Assembly: GCA_049423145.1 (NCBI GenBank)
Contig: JBMSQF010000004.1
Coordinates: 1 to 63,373, forward strand
Length of the DNA stretch: 63,373 nucleotides
Direction of reading: 5' to 3'
From: RFTU01 sp049423145
GTDB taxonomy: Bacteria > Pseudomonadota > Gammaproteobacteria > Burkholderiales > Burkholderiaceae_C
Shown piece after piece: positions 7,706 through 15,695 of the stretch. The notes under the pieces are model-generated. The model did not search any database. It saw only the letters and a list, made by a program, of their open reading frames with translations, and was not told the origin of the DNA. The position numbers were made by a program, and so were the translations under genes. Position 1 is the first letter of the stretch. Each line of letters opens with the position of its first letter.

Positions 7706-8483
7706 CGGTGCGCCGCAGGAGGGCCGAGATCTCCTGCGCGGCTTGCTGCAAAGCGGGCAGTGCATGCGCGAGCAGGTTTTCGCGCGGTGTGCTGGAACTG
7801 GTGCTGATGTTGAGGGCCGCCGTCACACGACCGCTGCGGTCCTCCACCGGTGCGGCCAGAGAGGTCAGGCCTTGCTCGAGTTCGTCGGTCACCAGGCACC
7901 AGCCTTGCGCCCGGGCCTGGTCGACCGCCCGCAGGACCTCTGCGACCTGGGTGAGTGTGGTTGGCGTGCGCGGGGGCAAGGGACCTTGCCCCAGGCAGTG
8001 CTGCCGCTCCTGCAGACCCAGTCCACCCAGCAACACGCGGCCCATGGACGTGCAGTAGGCCGGCAGCCGGCTGCCCACACCCAAGTTGATGCTCATGATC
8101 TTGCGAGCGGGCACGCGCAAGAGGTAGACGATTTCGCTGCCGTCGAGCACGGCCATGGAGCAGGATTCATGGACAGCCTCGGCCAGGCGCTGCATCGCGG
8201 GTTCGGCCAGGTGCCAAAGAGGCTGTGAGCTCAGATAGGCAAAACCGAGCTCCAGAATGCGCGGCGAGAGGCGGAACTGCCGCCCATCAACCAACACATA
8301 ACCTTCACCTGCCAGCGTCAGCAGGATACGCCGCGCGCCGGCCCGGGTCAGCCCCGTTCGCTGCGCCACTTCCGACAGCGTCTGCGCCGGGTGCGCCGCA
8401 TCGAAACTGCGGATGACCTGAAGGCCGCGGGCGAAGGACTGTACATGCCGGTCGGAGGGGCGCGGCGCTTGGAGCTCGGACAT
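7698..8483 (-). CDS. IclR-family transcriptional regulator
   Basis: 261 residues from ATG 8483 (MSELQAP); an earlier in-frame ATG at 8516 is less likely. The N-terminal winged helix-turn-helix occupies roughly residues 18-75 (LSEVAQRTGLTRAGARRIL), followed by the IclR effector-binding domain with the conserved region around LPAYCTSMGRVLL. Spacing and sequence resemble the PcaR/PcaU/PobR subgroup that controls aromatic catabolism. Its stop overlaps the start of the P450 gene, so the two are co-translated, and the P450 substrate or a derivative is a plausible effector. Confidence 0.9.
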   Translation of the reverse strand: MSELQAPRPSDRHVQSFARGLQVIRSFDAAHPAQTLSEVAQRTGLTRAGARRILLTLAGEGYVLVDGRQFRLSPRILELGFAYLSSQPLWHLAEPAMQRLAEAVHESCSMAVLDGSEIVYLLRVPARKIMSINLGVGSRLPAYCTSMGRVLLGGLGLQERQHCLGQGPLPPRTPTTLTQVAEVLRAVDQARAQGWCLVTDELEQGLTSLAAPVEDRSGRVTAALNISTSSSTPRENLLAHALPALQQAAQEISALLRRTGG

Positions 8484-8541
8484 GACGGGAATTATGGAGG
8501 GCAGTCGAGCCATCACGGGGATTCGGTACCATTTCCGGTTC

Positions 8542-8559
8542 CGCCGGGAGGCCCCGGCG
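8542..8559 (+). promoter_or_regulatory. GC hairpin in the leader of the AIM24-family gene
   Basis: CGCCGGG and CCCGGCG pair perfectly around an AGGC loop, ending only a few bases before the AGGAG ribosome-binding site of the gene starting at 8579. In the divergent iclR-AIM24 intergenic region it could be an operator half or an RNA stem affecting initiation; no direct evidence separates these. Confidence 0.35.
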
Positions 8560-8578
8560 AAGCACAGGAGCGCACAAC

Positions 8579-9388
8579 ATGGCCATGGACGTGGTGGATT
8601 TCGAAATCAAGGGCTCGGAGATGCAACTCGTCGAGGTCGAGCTCGACCCCGGCGAGGCGGCGGTCGGAGAGGCCGGCAGCATGATGTTCATGGACGCGGG
8701 GATCTCGATGGATACCGTGTTCGGTGATGGAAGCCAGCAGCAGGGCGGCTTCTTCGGCAAGTTGCTGGGGGCGGGTAAACGGCTCATCACCGGCGAATCC
8801 TTGTTCACCACGGTCTATACCAATCAGGCGCCGGGCAAGCAGCGTGTGGCCTTTGCCGCCCCTTATCCTGGCAAGATCCTGCCCATGGATCTGCGCACGT
8901 TGGGCGGGATGCTCATTTGCCAGAAGGACTCCTTCCTCTGTGCTGCGCGCGGCGTGTCGCTCGGGATCCATTTCCAACAAAAGCTGTCGGTGGGCTTTTT
9001 CGGGGGTGAAGGCTTCATCATGCAGCGTTTGGAGGGGGACGGACTGGCCTTCGTGCACGCCGGCGGAACGGTGATCAAGCGCGAACTGCAGCCTGGACAG
9101 ACCCTGATGATCGACACCGGCTGCGTGGTGGCCTACACGCCGAATGTGAATTTCGAAATCCAGTACGTCGGCAAGATCAAGACAGCGCTGTTCGGTGGTG
9201 AGGGGCTCTTCTTTGCCAAGATGACCGGCCCCGGGACGGTGTGGCTGCAAAGCATTCCCTTCTCACGCCTGGCCTCGCGGATCTTCGCTGCCGCGCCCCA
9301 GATGGGGGGTTCCCGTGAACAGGGATCGGTGCTGGGTGCCGTGGCCGGCGGAACCGTGCTGGGCGGCATCTTCGGTGACGATGAGTGA
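8579..9388 (+). CDS. AIM24/TIGR00266-family protein
   Basis: 269 residues with no signal peptide. The sequence is rich in short beta strands and glycine turns, with typical motifs GEAGSMMFMDAGISMDT near residues 31-47, KILPMDL, and GGEGLFFAKMTGPGTVWLQS in the last third. These identify the conserved TIGR00266 (AIM24) family of beta-sandwich proteins, whose bacterial role is not established. The tail (GSVLGAVAGGTVLGGIFGDD) is a Gly-rich, weakly hydrophobic stretch that may contact membrane. AGGAG precedes the ATG. It heads a run of six codirectional genes. Confidence 0.85.
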   Translation: MAMDVVDFEIKGSEMQLVEVELDPGEAAVGEAGSMMFMDAGISMDTVFGDGSQQQGGFFGKLLGAGKRLITGESLFTTVYTNQAPGKQRVAFAAPYPGKILPMDLRTLGGMLICQKDSFLCAARGVSLGIHFQQKLSVGFFGGEGFIMQRLEGDGLAFVHAGGTVIKRELQPGQTLMIDTGCVVAYTPNVNFEIQYVGKIKTALFGGEGLFFAKMTGPGTVWLQSIPFSRLASRIFAAAPQMGGSREQGSVLGAVAGGTVLGGIFGDDE

Positions 9389-9446
9389 TTGGATGAGCGC
9401 CAAGCGTGTTGCGGATGAATCGGTCGACGCCCCTTGGGGAGGCTTG

Positions 9447-10451
9447 ATGGATCGGCGTGATGCGCTGCGTGCCGGGGTGGCTCTGGCAGCCGCCGGGTCC
9501 TTACCCGTCCAGGCGCAGCCCCAGCGCCACCTGCCCATCTTCGTGCTCAACTCGCTCGATGCCGACGTGAGCGTGATCGACACGCCGTCCTACACCGAGC
9601 GCACCCGCTTGTCGACGGGGAGGGAGCCGCACCACCTGTATCTCACCCCGGATGAGAAGACGGTGATCGTGGCCAACGCCGCCTCGGACTCCTTGACCTT
9701 TATCGACCCGGTGACGGCACAGGTCCAGCGAACGGTACGGCAGATCGTGGATCCCTATCACCTGCGTTTTTCCCCCGACATGCGGTGGTTCGTCACGGCA
9801 GCCAACCGACTCAACCATGTGGACATCTACCGCTGGCAGCCCCAGCAGGTGGACAGCCCCTTGGCTTTGGTCAAGCGGGTGCACGCCGCCAAGACGCCCA
9901 GCCACCTGATGATCGACAGCAGCAGTACCGTGGTGTACTGCACTCTCCAGGACAGCAATGAACTGCTGGCGCTGGATCTGGCCACTCAGGCCGTGCGCTG
10001 GACGGTACCCGTGGGCAAGATGCCCGCCGACCTGTATCTCACGGCCGATGACCGCACCCTGCTCATCGGCATGACCGGTTCTGATGCGGTGGAGGTCTAC
10101 GATGTCGGCAGCGCAGGGCCCGCGCGTTTGATCAAGCGCGTCACCACCGGGCAGGGTGCCCATGCGTTTCGGGCGCGTGGCGACAAGCGCCATGTATTCG
10201 TCAGCAACCGTGTGGCCAATACCATCAGCCTGATCGATACCCAGAGCCTGAACGTCGTCGAGCGGTACAGCGCGCCCGGCGGTCCGGACTGCATGGAGCT
10301 CCTTGCCGACGAGCGCACCCTGCTGGTGACCTCCCGTTGGGCACGCAAGCTCACTTGCATCGACACGGTGGAAAAGCGCCTCATTCGCCAAGTCAACGTG
10401 GGCCGCTCGCCGCACGGCGTGTGGACCTTGGCGCACGCCGGACGCATCTAG
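9447..10451 (+). CDS. Secreted YVTN-type beta-propeller repeat protein
   Basis: 334 residues from ATG 9447, chosen for the GGAGG four bases upstream; an in-frame ATG at 9381 overlapping the previous stop would put 22 residues ahead of the export signal. The N-terminus MDRRDALRAGVALAAAGS is a short twin-arginine-like signal ending in VQAQ. The rest is repeated blades such as IFVLNSLDADVSVIDT, VIVANAASDSLTFIDP and VFVSNRVANTISLIDT, the YVTN/lactonase-like seven-bladed fold. Likely periplasmic. Such propellers serve as binding scaffolds or as cofactor or metal-binding proteins; nothing here fixes a function. Confidence 0.8.
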   Translation: MDRRDALRAGVALAAAGSLPVQAQPQRHLPIFVLNSLDADVSVIDTPSYTERTRLSTGREPHHLYLTPDEKTVIVANAASDSLTFIDPVTAQVQRTVRQIVDPYHLRFSPDMRWFVTAANRLNHVDIYRWQPQQVDSPLALVKRVHAAKTPSHLMIDSSSTVVYCTLQDSNELLALDLATQAVRWTVPVGKMPADLYLTADDRTLLIGMTGSDAVEVYDVGSAGPARLIKRVTTGQGAHAFRARGDKRHVFVSNRVANTISLIDTQSLNVVERYSAPGGPDCMELLADERTLLVTSRWARKLTCIDTVEKRLIRQVNVGRSPHGVWTLAHAGRI

Positions 10452-10465
10452 CCGATGAGGCCGTG

Positions 10466-11296
10466 ATGGGCAGCCGTCTGTGGCCACTGATGGGCGTTCT
10501 GGTCCAAGCCTTGTGGGCCTGCGGCACGCAGGCGCAGGTGTCCGCGCAGACGCGCGAATCGTCCACGGCTGTCTGCAGCAAGCCAGTCTTCCTGACGTTC
10601 GACACGGGTCACATGGGCGTGGCCCCGCTGATCGCCGAGGTGCTCAAGCGCCATCAAGTACCGGTGACCTTCTTCATTGCCCGCGAGCGAACACGCAGTG
10701 GAGGCCATACGCTTGACGACGAGTGGGCGCCGTGGTGGCGGGACCGGGTGGCTGAGGGGCATGCATTTGCTTCTCACACCTGGGACCATTGGGTGTTGCA
10801 GGCGGGCCATGACTGGCGTTTCAAGGCCACACAGGGTGACCGGCGGGGTCAGTTGCTGAATGCAGACGCGGCGGCCTATTGCGAACAACTGCGCCAACCG
10901 GTTCGGCGTTTCGAGGCCATGACCGGCGAGCGTATGGCGGCCGCTTTCCGGGCTCCGGCGGGGCGCACATCACAGGCCTTGCTGGCGGCAGCCCGAGCCT
11001 GTGGTTTTGAGCATGTCGGCTGGTCCCCGGCGGGGTTTCTGGGCGACGAACTGGACAGTGCGCGCTTTCCAAACGAACAATTGCTGAAAAAAGCGCTGCG
11101 GGATGTTCGCGCGGGCGATGTCTTGGTGGCCCACCTGGGCATTTGGGATCGCCAGGAGCCTTGGGCCCCCGCGGTCCTGGAGCCTCTGATCGTGGGACTC
11201 AAGGAGCGAGGCCTGTGTTTTCGGACACTGCGCGATCATCCGGTCCATGGTTCTGCATTTGCGCGTCGTGCGCCGGTGGATGGGGTGGGGCGTTGA
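10466..11296 (+). CDS. Polysaccharide deacetylase (NodB-fold) family protein, secreted
   Basis: 276 residues from ATG 10466 (a GTG at 10463 is equally possible). The N-terminal 24 residues form a signal peptide ending near AQA. The NodB pattern is present but altered: motif 1 reads TFDTG with Asp46 followed by Thr47, where classical enzymes have two Asp; motif 2 gives His104 and His108 (SHTWDH); motif 3 is FRAPAG at 161-166; the late motif is VLVAHLGIWD. The missing second Asp is normally a metal ligand, so catalysis or metal use may differ. Periplasmic glycan or peptidoglycan modification is likely. Confidence 0.8.
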   Translation: MGSRLWPLMGVLVQALWACGTQAQVSAQTRESSTAVCSKPVFLTFDTGHMGVAPLIAEVLKRHQVPVTFFIARERTRSGGHTLDDEWAPWWRDRVAEGHAFASHTWDHWVLQAGHDWRFKATQGDRRGQLLNADAAAYCEQLRQPVRRFEAMTGERMAAAFRAPAGRTSQALLAAARACGFEHVGWSPAGFLGDELDSARFPNEQLLKKALRDVRAGDVLVAHLGIWDRQEPWAPAVLEPLIVGLKERGLCFRTLRDHPVHGSAFARRAPVDGVGR

Positions 11297-11298
11297 GT

Positions 11299-12282
11299 AT
11301 GGAGTGGGTAGACAGTCTTCAACAGGTCGTGTTCGAGCAGGTGATCCTGCCCTTGATGTTGGCTTTGGGTTTGGATGCCCAAATCGAAGAGGGCTATGGG
11401 GCCGCACTGTGGCTGCTCGTGGGGCTGGCGCAACTTGTGGTCTTGATCGTGGTGCTGGCGCCGCTGCAGAGGCTGTGGCCTGTGGAGCGGGCCGACCCGT
11501 CAGACCCCAAGAGTCGGGCGGGTATTCGTGCGGCGGTGCGGCCGGATGTGATCTACACCGTGATCCACCGACTCGGTCTGTTTCGTGCCGTTCTCTTCAT
11601 TTCACTGGAGCCCCTTTGGAGCAGCGGCTTGGGCCTCCTGCGGACCTGGGGGCTGCCGAGTTGGCACCTGGACGCGCTCTGGCCCGGTGTGACCGATCTC
11701 CCGTGGATTTCATTCCTCATCTACCTGCTGGTATTCGATTTTCTGGGTTGGCTGCTGCACTGGCTGCAGCACCGTTGGGGCTGGTGGTGGCAGCTGCATG
11801 CGCTGCATCACAGCCAGCGTCACATGACGGTCTGGACCGACAACCGCAATCACTTTCTTGACGATGTGATCCACGACCTGGCCTTCGTGTTCTTGGGTCT
11901 CATCATCGGCGTGGCGCCAGCTCAGTTCGTGGCCGTGGTGGCGGTGATGCAGCTGGTGGAGAACTTGGCGCATGCCAACCTCAGACTGTCCTTCGGTCCC
12001 TGGGGCGACCGGCTCTTGGTCAGTCCCATGTTTCATCGGCGTCATCATGCGATGGAGACGATCGAGGAGTTCAATGGGGATCGCACCGCAGCCGTTCGCG
12101 GCTGCAATTACGGCGTTCTGTTTCCCGTTTGGGACCAGCTTTTCCGCACCGCGGATCACCGCGCAGGTTATTGGCCCACGGGTTTGCGCGATCAGTTGCC
12201 CGAGCATGGCGGTCGCGACTATGGCCAGGGATTCTGGGCTCAGCAAGGCCGAGGCTTCCTGCGGTTGCTGGGGCGCGCATGA
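11299..12282 (+). CDS. Sterol desaturase / fatty acid hydroxylase superfamily membrane protein
   Basis: 327 residues from ATG 11299, two bases after the previous stop. Four or more hydrophobic segments surround the histidine boxes of the di-iron integral-membrane hydroxylases: HWLQHR, HALHHSQRHM and, further on, HRRHHAMET. These eight or more histidines coordinate two irons and use oxygen to hydroxylate or desaturate a lipid chain. The Asp-Asn-Arg-Asn-His stretch (WTDNRNHFLDD) is also conserved in the family. Its lipid substrate is unknown. Its stop overlaps the next ATG (ATGA). Confidence 0.88.
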   Translation: MEWVDSLQQVVFEQVILPLMLALGLDAQIEEGYGAALWLLVGLAQLVVLIVVLAPLQRLWPVERADPSDPKSRAGIRAAVRPDVIYTVIHRLGLFRAVLFISLEPLWSSGLGLLRTWGLPSWHLDALWPGVTDLPWISFLIYLLVFDFLGWLLHWLQHRWGWWWQLHALHHSQRHMTVWTDNRNHFLDDVIHDLAFVFLGLIIGVAPAQFVAVVAVMQLVENLAHANLRLSFGPWGDRLLVSPMFHRRHHAMETIEEFNGDRTAAVRGCNYGVLFPVWDQLFRTADHRAGYWPTGLRDQLPEHGGRDYGQGFWAQQGRGFLRLLGRA

Positions 12283-13136
12283 CGCCGGTGATGGACGCCC
12301 TGGCCCGGGCCCTGGGCTATTGCCTGATGCCCCGGGTGGTCGCGCTTTCGTTGCTGCCCGTGGTTCTGCTCATGGTGACTTGCGGTGTGCTCACCTGGAC
12401 CTATTGGGAAGCGGGCGTGGCGCTGGTGCTTGAGGCACTGGAGTTCTCGACCCTGCTGGGTGCGGCCTTGAAGTGGCTGGAGTCCATCGGAGCGCCCAAC
12501 CTCAAGACGGTCCTGGCGCCGCTCGTGCTGGTGGCGCTGGTGGTTCCCGTGTTGGTGGTGGCCTGCCTGATGGTGGTGGCGCAGTTCATGACCCCCGCAC
12601 TGGTTCGCCTGGTGGCCCAGCGGCGTTTTGCGGACCTCGAGCGGCGCCAAGGCTCGCCGGTTTGGTGGGCCTTGGTCCGATCGCTGGGCCTGTCCCTGCT
12701 GGCTCTGTTGGTTCTCATGGCCTCCATCCCCCTTTGGCTGGTGCCGCCCATGGTGATGCTGATCCCGCCCTTGGTGTGGGGCTGGCTGGCCATGCAGGTG
12801 ATGAGTTTTGATGTGCTGGCCGACCATGCCACGCCACAAGAGCGGGTGGCCCTGATGCGTGAGCACCGTTGGCCCTTGCTGGCCATCGGCGTGTTCTCCG
12901 GCCTCATGGGAGCGGCGCCGGGTGCCGTATGGGTCTTCAGCGCGCTCACCTTGGTGCTCGCACCCTTGGTGATGATGGCGTCGATCTGGCTCTACACCGC
13001 GGTGTTCGCACTGACTTCTCTGTGGTTTGCGCACTACCTGCTGGCCGCGCTGCACCGCCACCGGCAGGCCGTTGAGGGCGAGCTGCTGGACCCCTTGCCG
13101 ACTCCACATCCGATTGCGGAAGCGAAATCTCCATGA
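12279..13136 (+). CDS. EI24 domain-containing integral membrane protein
   Basis: 285 residues with about six hydrophobic helices, including LPVVLLMVTCGVLTW, VLAPLVLVALVVPVLVVACL and LGLSLLALLVLMASIPLWLV. The arrangement and the segment QVMSFDVLADHATPQERVAL match the EI24/CysZ-like family. CysZ transports sulphate, but the betaproteobacterial EI24 proteins as a group are uncharacterised. The ATG overlaps the preceding stop and the TGA overlaps the following start, so it is translated as part of a coupled block. Confidence 0.8.
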   Translation: MTPVMDALARALGYCLMPRVVALSLLPVVLLMVTCGVLTWTYWEAGVALVLEALEFSTLLGAALKWLESIGAPNLKTVLAPLVLVALVVPVLVVACLMVVAQFMTPALVRLVAQRRFADLERRQGSPVWWALVRSLGLSLLALLVLMASIPLWLVPPMVMLIPPLVWGWLAMQVMSFDVLADHATPQERVALMREHRWPLLAIGVFSGLMGAAPGAVWVFSALTLVLAPLVMMASIWLYTAVFALTSLWFAHYLLAALHRHRQAVEGELLDPLPTPHPIAEAKSP

Positions 13137-13927
13137 ACTTTGGCCTCATCATCGTTGGGGATGAAATCCTCTCGGGCAAGCGGCAAGATAAACACCTGCC
13201 CAAGGTGATCGAACTGTTGTCGGCCCGCGGCCTGCAACTGAGCTGGGCGCGGTATGTGGGGGATGACCGCGGGCGCATCACAGCGGTTCTGCGGGACGCC
13301 TTCGCCAGTGGCGATGTGGTGTTTTCTTGCGGAGGGATCGGTGCGACACCTGACGACCATACGCGGCAATGTGCGGCTTTGGCCCTGGGCGTTGAACTGG
13401 CGCTTCACCCTCAGGCGCGCGACCTCATCATCGAACGCATGAAGGAGGTGGCGGCCGAGCAGGGTGCTGTATTTGACCCCGACCGCGCCGACAACGTGCA
13501 CCGCTTGAACATGGGTGTCTTTCCGGAGGGCGCTCAGATCATTCCGAACCCCTACAACAAGATCCCGGGCTTTACTGTCGGCCGTGTCCACTTCGTGCCG
13601 GGGTTTCCCGTCATGGCTTGGCCCATGATCGAACAGCTCTTGGATGGCCCCTATGCACACCTACAGGGCGGACAGCGTCAGACGGAACGTTCGGTGATTG
13701 TTTTCGGCGCGATGGAGGCCAGTCTCACCCCCCTCATGGAGGCTATCGAGGCCGGTCACCCGGGTGTCAAGGTCTTCAGTCTTCCCAGCGTCGACCACCC
13801 AGAATGGGGGCGCCACATCGAGTTGGGGGTGAAGGGGGGCGGAGACCTGACCCTTGCCGCGTTTGACGAGATGAAGGCCCGGCTTCTTCAATTTGGTGCG
13901 CGCTGCGGCCCTGAAATGGTGCGATAG
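13133..13927 (+). CDS. MoaB/CinA N-terminal-domain (molybdopterin-binding fold) protein
   Basis: 264 residues. The start IIVGDEILSGKRQDKHL and the motif CGGIGATPDDHTR are diagnostic of the molybdopterin-binding fold shared by MogA, MoeA and the N-terminal domain of CinA. The CinA C-terminal nicotinamide-nucleotide amidase domain is absent; instead there is an about 90-residue tail of alpha/beta type. A separate mogA is present at 58638, so this copy is probably not the main molybdopterin adenylyltransferase. It might be an ADP-ribose pyrophosphatase-like protein as CinA is; this is inference. Confidence 0.8.
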   Translation: MNFGLIIVGDEILSGKRQDKHLPKVIELLSARGLQLSWARYVGDDRGRITAVLRDAFASGDVVFSCGGIGATPDDHTRQCAALALGVELALHPQARDLIIERMKEVAAEQGAVFDPDRADNVHRLNMGVFPEGAQIIPNPYNKIPGFTVGRVHFVPGFPVMAWPMIEQLLDGPYAHLQGGQRQTERSVIVFGAMEASLTPLMEAIEAGHPGVKVFSLPSVDHPEWGRHIELGVKGGGDLTLAAFDEMKARLLQFGARCGPEMVR

Positions 13928-13935
13928 CACATAAA

Positions 13936-13952
13936 TGCACTAAAATAGTGCA
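13936..13952 (+). promoter_or_regulatory. NtrC-binding site upstream of glnA
   Basis: Perfect palindrome TGCACTA-AAA-TAGTGCA. It differs from the NtrC consensus (TGCACCA-N3-TGGTGCA) by one base per arm. Its centre lies about 95 bases upstream of the expected sigma-54 transcription start, the usual enhancer distance, and ntrB and ntrC are encoded just downstream of glnA. Confidence 0.85.
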
Positions 13953-14013
13953 TCCGGTGAACCCGTTTGGGGTGCTTGAAGCCGTCCATGCGCCTGGGCA
14001 ATCCCGAGGGGAC

Positions 14014-14029
14014 TGGCATGTTCCCTGCT
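14014..14029 (+). promoter_or_regulatory. Sigma-54 promoter of glnA
   Basis: TGGCATG-TTCC-CTGCT carries GG and GC at the exact -24/-12 spacing (TGGCACG-N4-TTGCW consensus). It is preceded by a good NtrC site and followed by an about 85-base leader to the glnA start. Transcription should begin near 14040. Expected behaviour is strong induction under nitrogen limitation through phosphorylated NtrC. Confidence 0.85.
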
Positions 14030-14124
14030 AAAACCCCGTGCGCGCGCTCCAAGCAAGTGCCCAAGCCGCCCGAACACGGTGCGGCACCTTCCGTGAACCC
14101 GACTTCCCCCCAGGAGAAATTTCA

Positions 14125-15540
14125 ATGTCCAAGACCGTCGCCGACGTGATGAAGATGGTGAAGGAAAACGACGTCAAATTCGTCGATTTCCGATTCACCG
14201 ACACCCGTGGCAAGGAACAGCACGTGTCCGTGCCGGTGTCCCACTTCGACGAGGACAAGTTTTCCTCCGGCCATGCCTTCGATGGCTCGTCGATTGCCGG
14301 GTGGAAGGGCATCGAGGCATCCGACATGCTGCTGATGCCGGACCCGAACACGGCCAACATCGACCCTTTCTTCGAAGAACCGACCCTGCTCCTGACCTGC
14401 GACGTGATCGAGCCTGGCGACGGCAAGCCCTATGAGCGGGATCCGCGCTCGCTGGCCAAGCGGGCCGAGGCCTACATGCGCTCGACGGGCCTGGGCGATG
14501 CGGCCTACTTCGGACCCGAGCCCGAGTTCTTCATCTTCGACAGCGTGCGCTGGGGCAACGAGATGGGAGGGTCTTTCTTTGAGGTCGAGTCCGAGGAAGC
14601 GGCCTGGAACACCGGTAAGAACTACGAACACGGCAACAAGGGCTACCGGCCGGCGGTCAAGGGTGGCTACTTCCCCGTGCCCCCCGTGGATTCGGGCCAG
14701 GACATGCGCTCGGAAATGTGCCTGATCCTCGAGTCGCTGGGGATCCCGGTGGAAGTGCACCACCACGAGGTCGCCAATGCGGGTCAGATGGAGATCGGCA
14801 CCAAGTTCAGCACCTTGATCCAGCGCGCAGACTGGCTGCAGCTGCAGAAGTATGTGATCCACAACGTGGCTGCCGCCTATGGCAAGACGGCCACGTTCAT
14901 GCCCAAGCCCCTGGTGGGCGACAACGGCAGTGGCATGCATGTGCACCAGTCGGTGTGGAAGGATGGCAAGAACCTGTTTGCCGGTGACGGCTATGCCGGT
15001 CTGTCGGACTTTGCGCTGTACTACATCGGCGGCATCATCAAGCACGCCCGCGCCCTGAACGCGATCACCAATCCGACCACCAACAGCTACAAGCGCCTGG
15101 TGCCCGGTTTCGAGGCCCCGGTGAAGCTGGCCTACAGCTCGCGCAACCGATCGGCTTCCATCCGCATTCCGTACGTGGCCAACCCGAAGGGCCGCCGCAT
15201 CGAGGCGCGCTTCCCCGATCCCATGGCCAACCCCTACTTGGCCTTCTCGGCCATGCTGATGGCGGGCCTGGACGGTGTGGAAAACAAGATCCACCCCGGA
15301 GAGGCCGCGACCAAAGACCTGTACCACCTGCCGCCGGAAGAGGACGCGAAGATCCCGACCGTGTGCCACAGCTTGGACCAGGCCCTGGAGTACCTCGACA
15401 AGGACCGTGCTTTCTTGACCAAGGGCGGCGTGTTCACCGATGCCTATCTCGACGCCTACATCGACCTGAAGATGCAGGAGGTCACCCGCTTCCGCATGGC
15501 CACGCATCCCGTCGAGTTCGACATGTACTACAGCCTGTGA
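14125..15540 (+). CDS. glnA: Type I glutamine synthetase
   Basis: 471 residues, the usual size of the dodecameric GSI-beta enzyme, which makes glutamine from glutamate, ammonia and ATP. Visible signatures are DGSSIAGWKGI (about 53-63), the ATP-binding region around KPLVGDNGSGMHVHQS, and the adenylylation loop DLYHLPPEE with Tyr400, so activity should be controlled by GlnE. AGGAGA lies seven bases upstream of the ATG. Transcription comes from the NtrC/sigma-54 promoter at 14014, and a strong terminator follows, so ntrBC expression is at least partly separate. Confidence 0.98.
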   Translation: MSKTVADVMKMVKENDVKFVDFRFTDTRGKEQHVSVPVSHFDEDKFSSGHAFDGSSIAGWKGIEASDMLLMPDPNTANIDPFFEEPTLLLTCDVIEPGDGKPYERDPRSLAKRAEAYMRSTGLGDAAYFGPEPEFFIFDSVRWGNEMGGSFFEVESEEAAWNTGKNYEHGNKGYRPAVKGGYFPVPPVDSGQDMRSEMCLILESLGIPVEVHHHEVANAGQMEIGTKFSTLIQRADWLQLQKYVIHNVAAAYGKTATFMPKPLVGDNGSGMHVHQSVWKDGKNLFAGDGYAGLSDFALYYIGGIIKHARALNAITNPTTNSYKRLVPGFEAPVKLAYSSRNRSASIRIPYVANPKGRRIEARFPDPMANPYLAFSAMLMAGLDGVENKIHPGEAATKDLYHLPPEEDAKIPTVCHSLDQALEYLDKDRAFLTKGGVFTDAYLDAYIDLKMQEVTRFRMATHPVEFDMYYSL

Positions 15541-15589
15541 GGCTCGACTGCCGTCTGCGCCTGCTGGATTGCCGGCGCGATGGTCTGGA

Positions 15590-15615
15590 AAAGCGGCCTT
15601 CGGGCCGCTTTTTTT
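15590..15615 (+). terminator. Rho-independent terminator of glnA
   Basis: AAGCGGCC and GGCCGCTT pair across a TTCG loop and are followed directly by an unbroken T-run. It is the clearest intrinsic terminator in the window. It lies 50 bases after the glnA stop and isolates it from the small gene and ntrBC. Confidence 0.9.
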
Positions 15616-15695
15616 CGGCCCATCGCCGGGATGGGGTGTTCCATAATGGACCGACGATGGTTGTCACCCCACGACAGTGCTGTGCTGACCGGACG

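Noticed and set aside
14122..15507. 461-residue minus-strand ORF opposite glnA
   Set aside because: Shadow of glnA; His/Val/Gly-rich without motifs.
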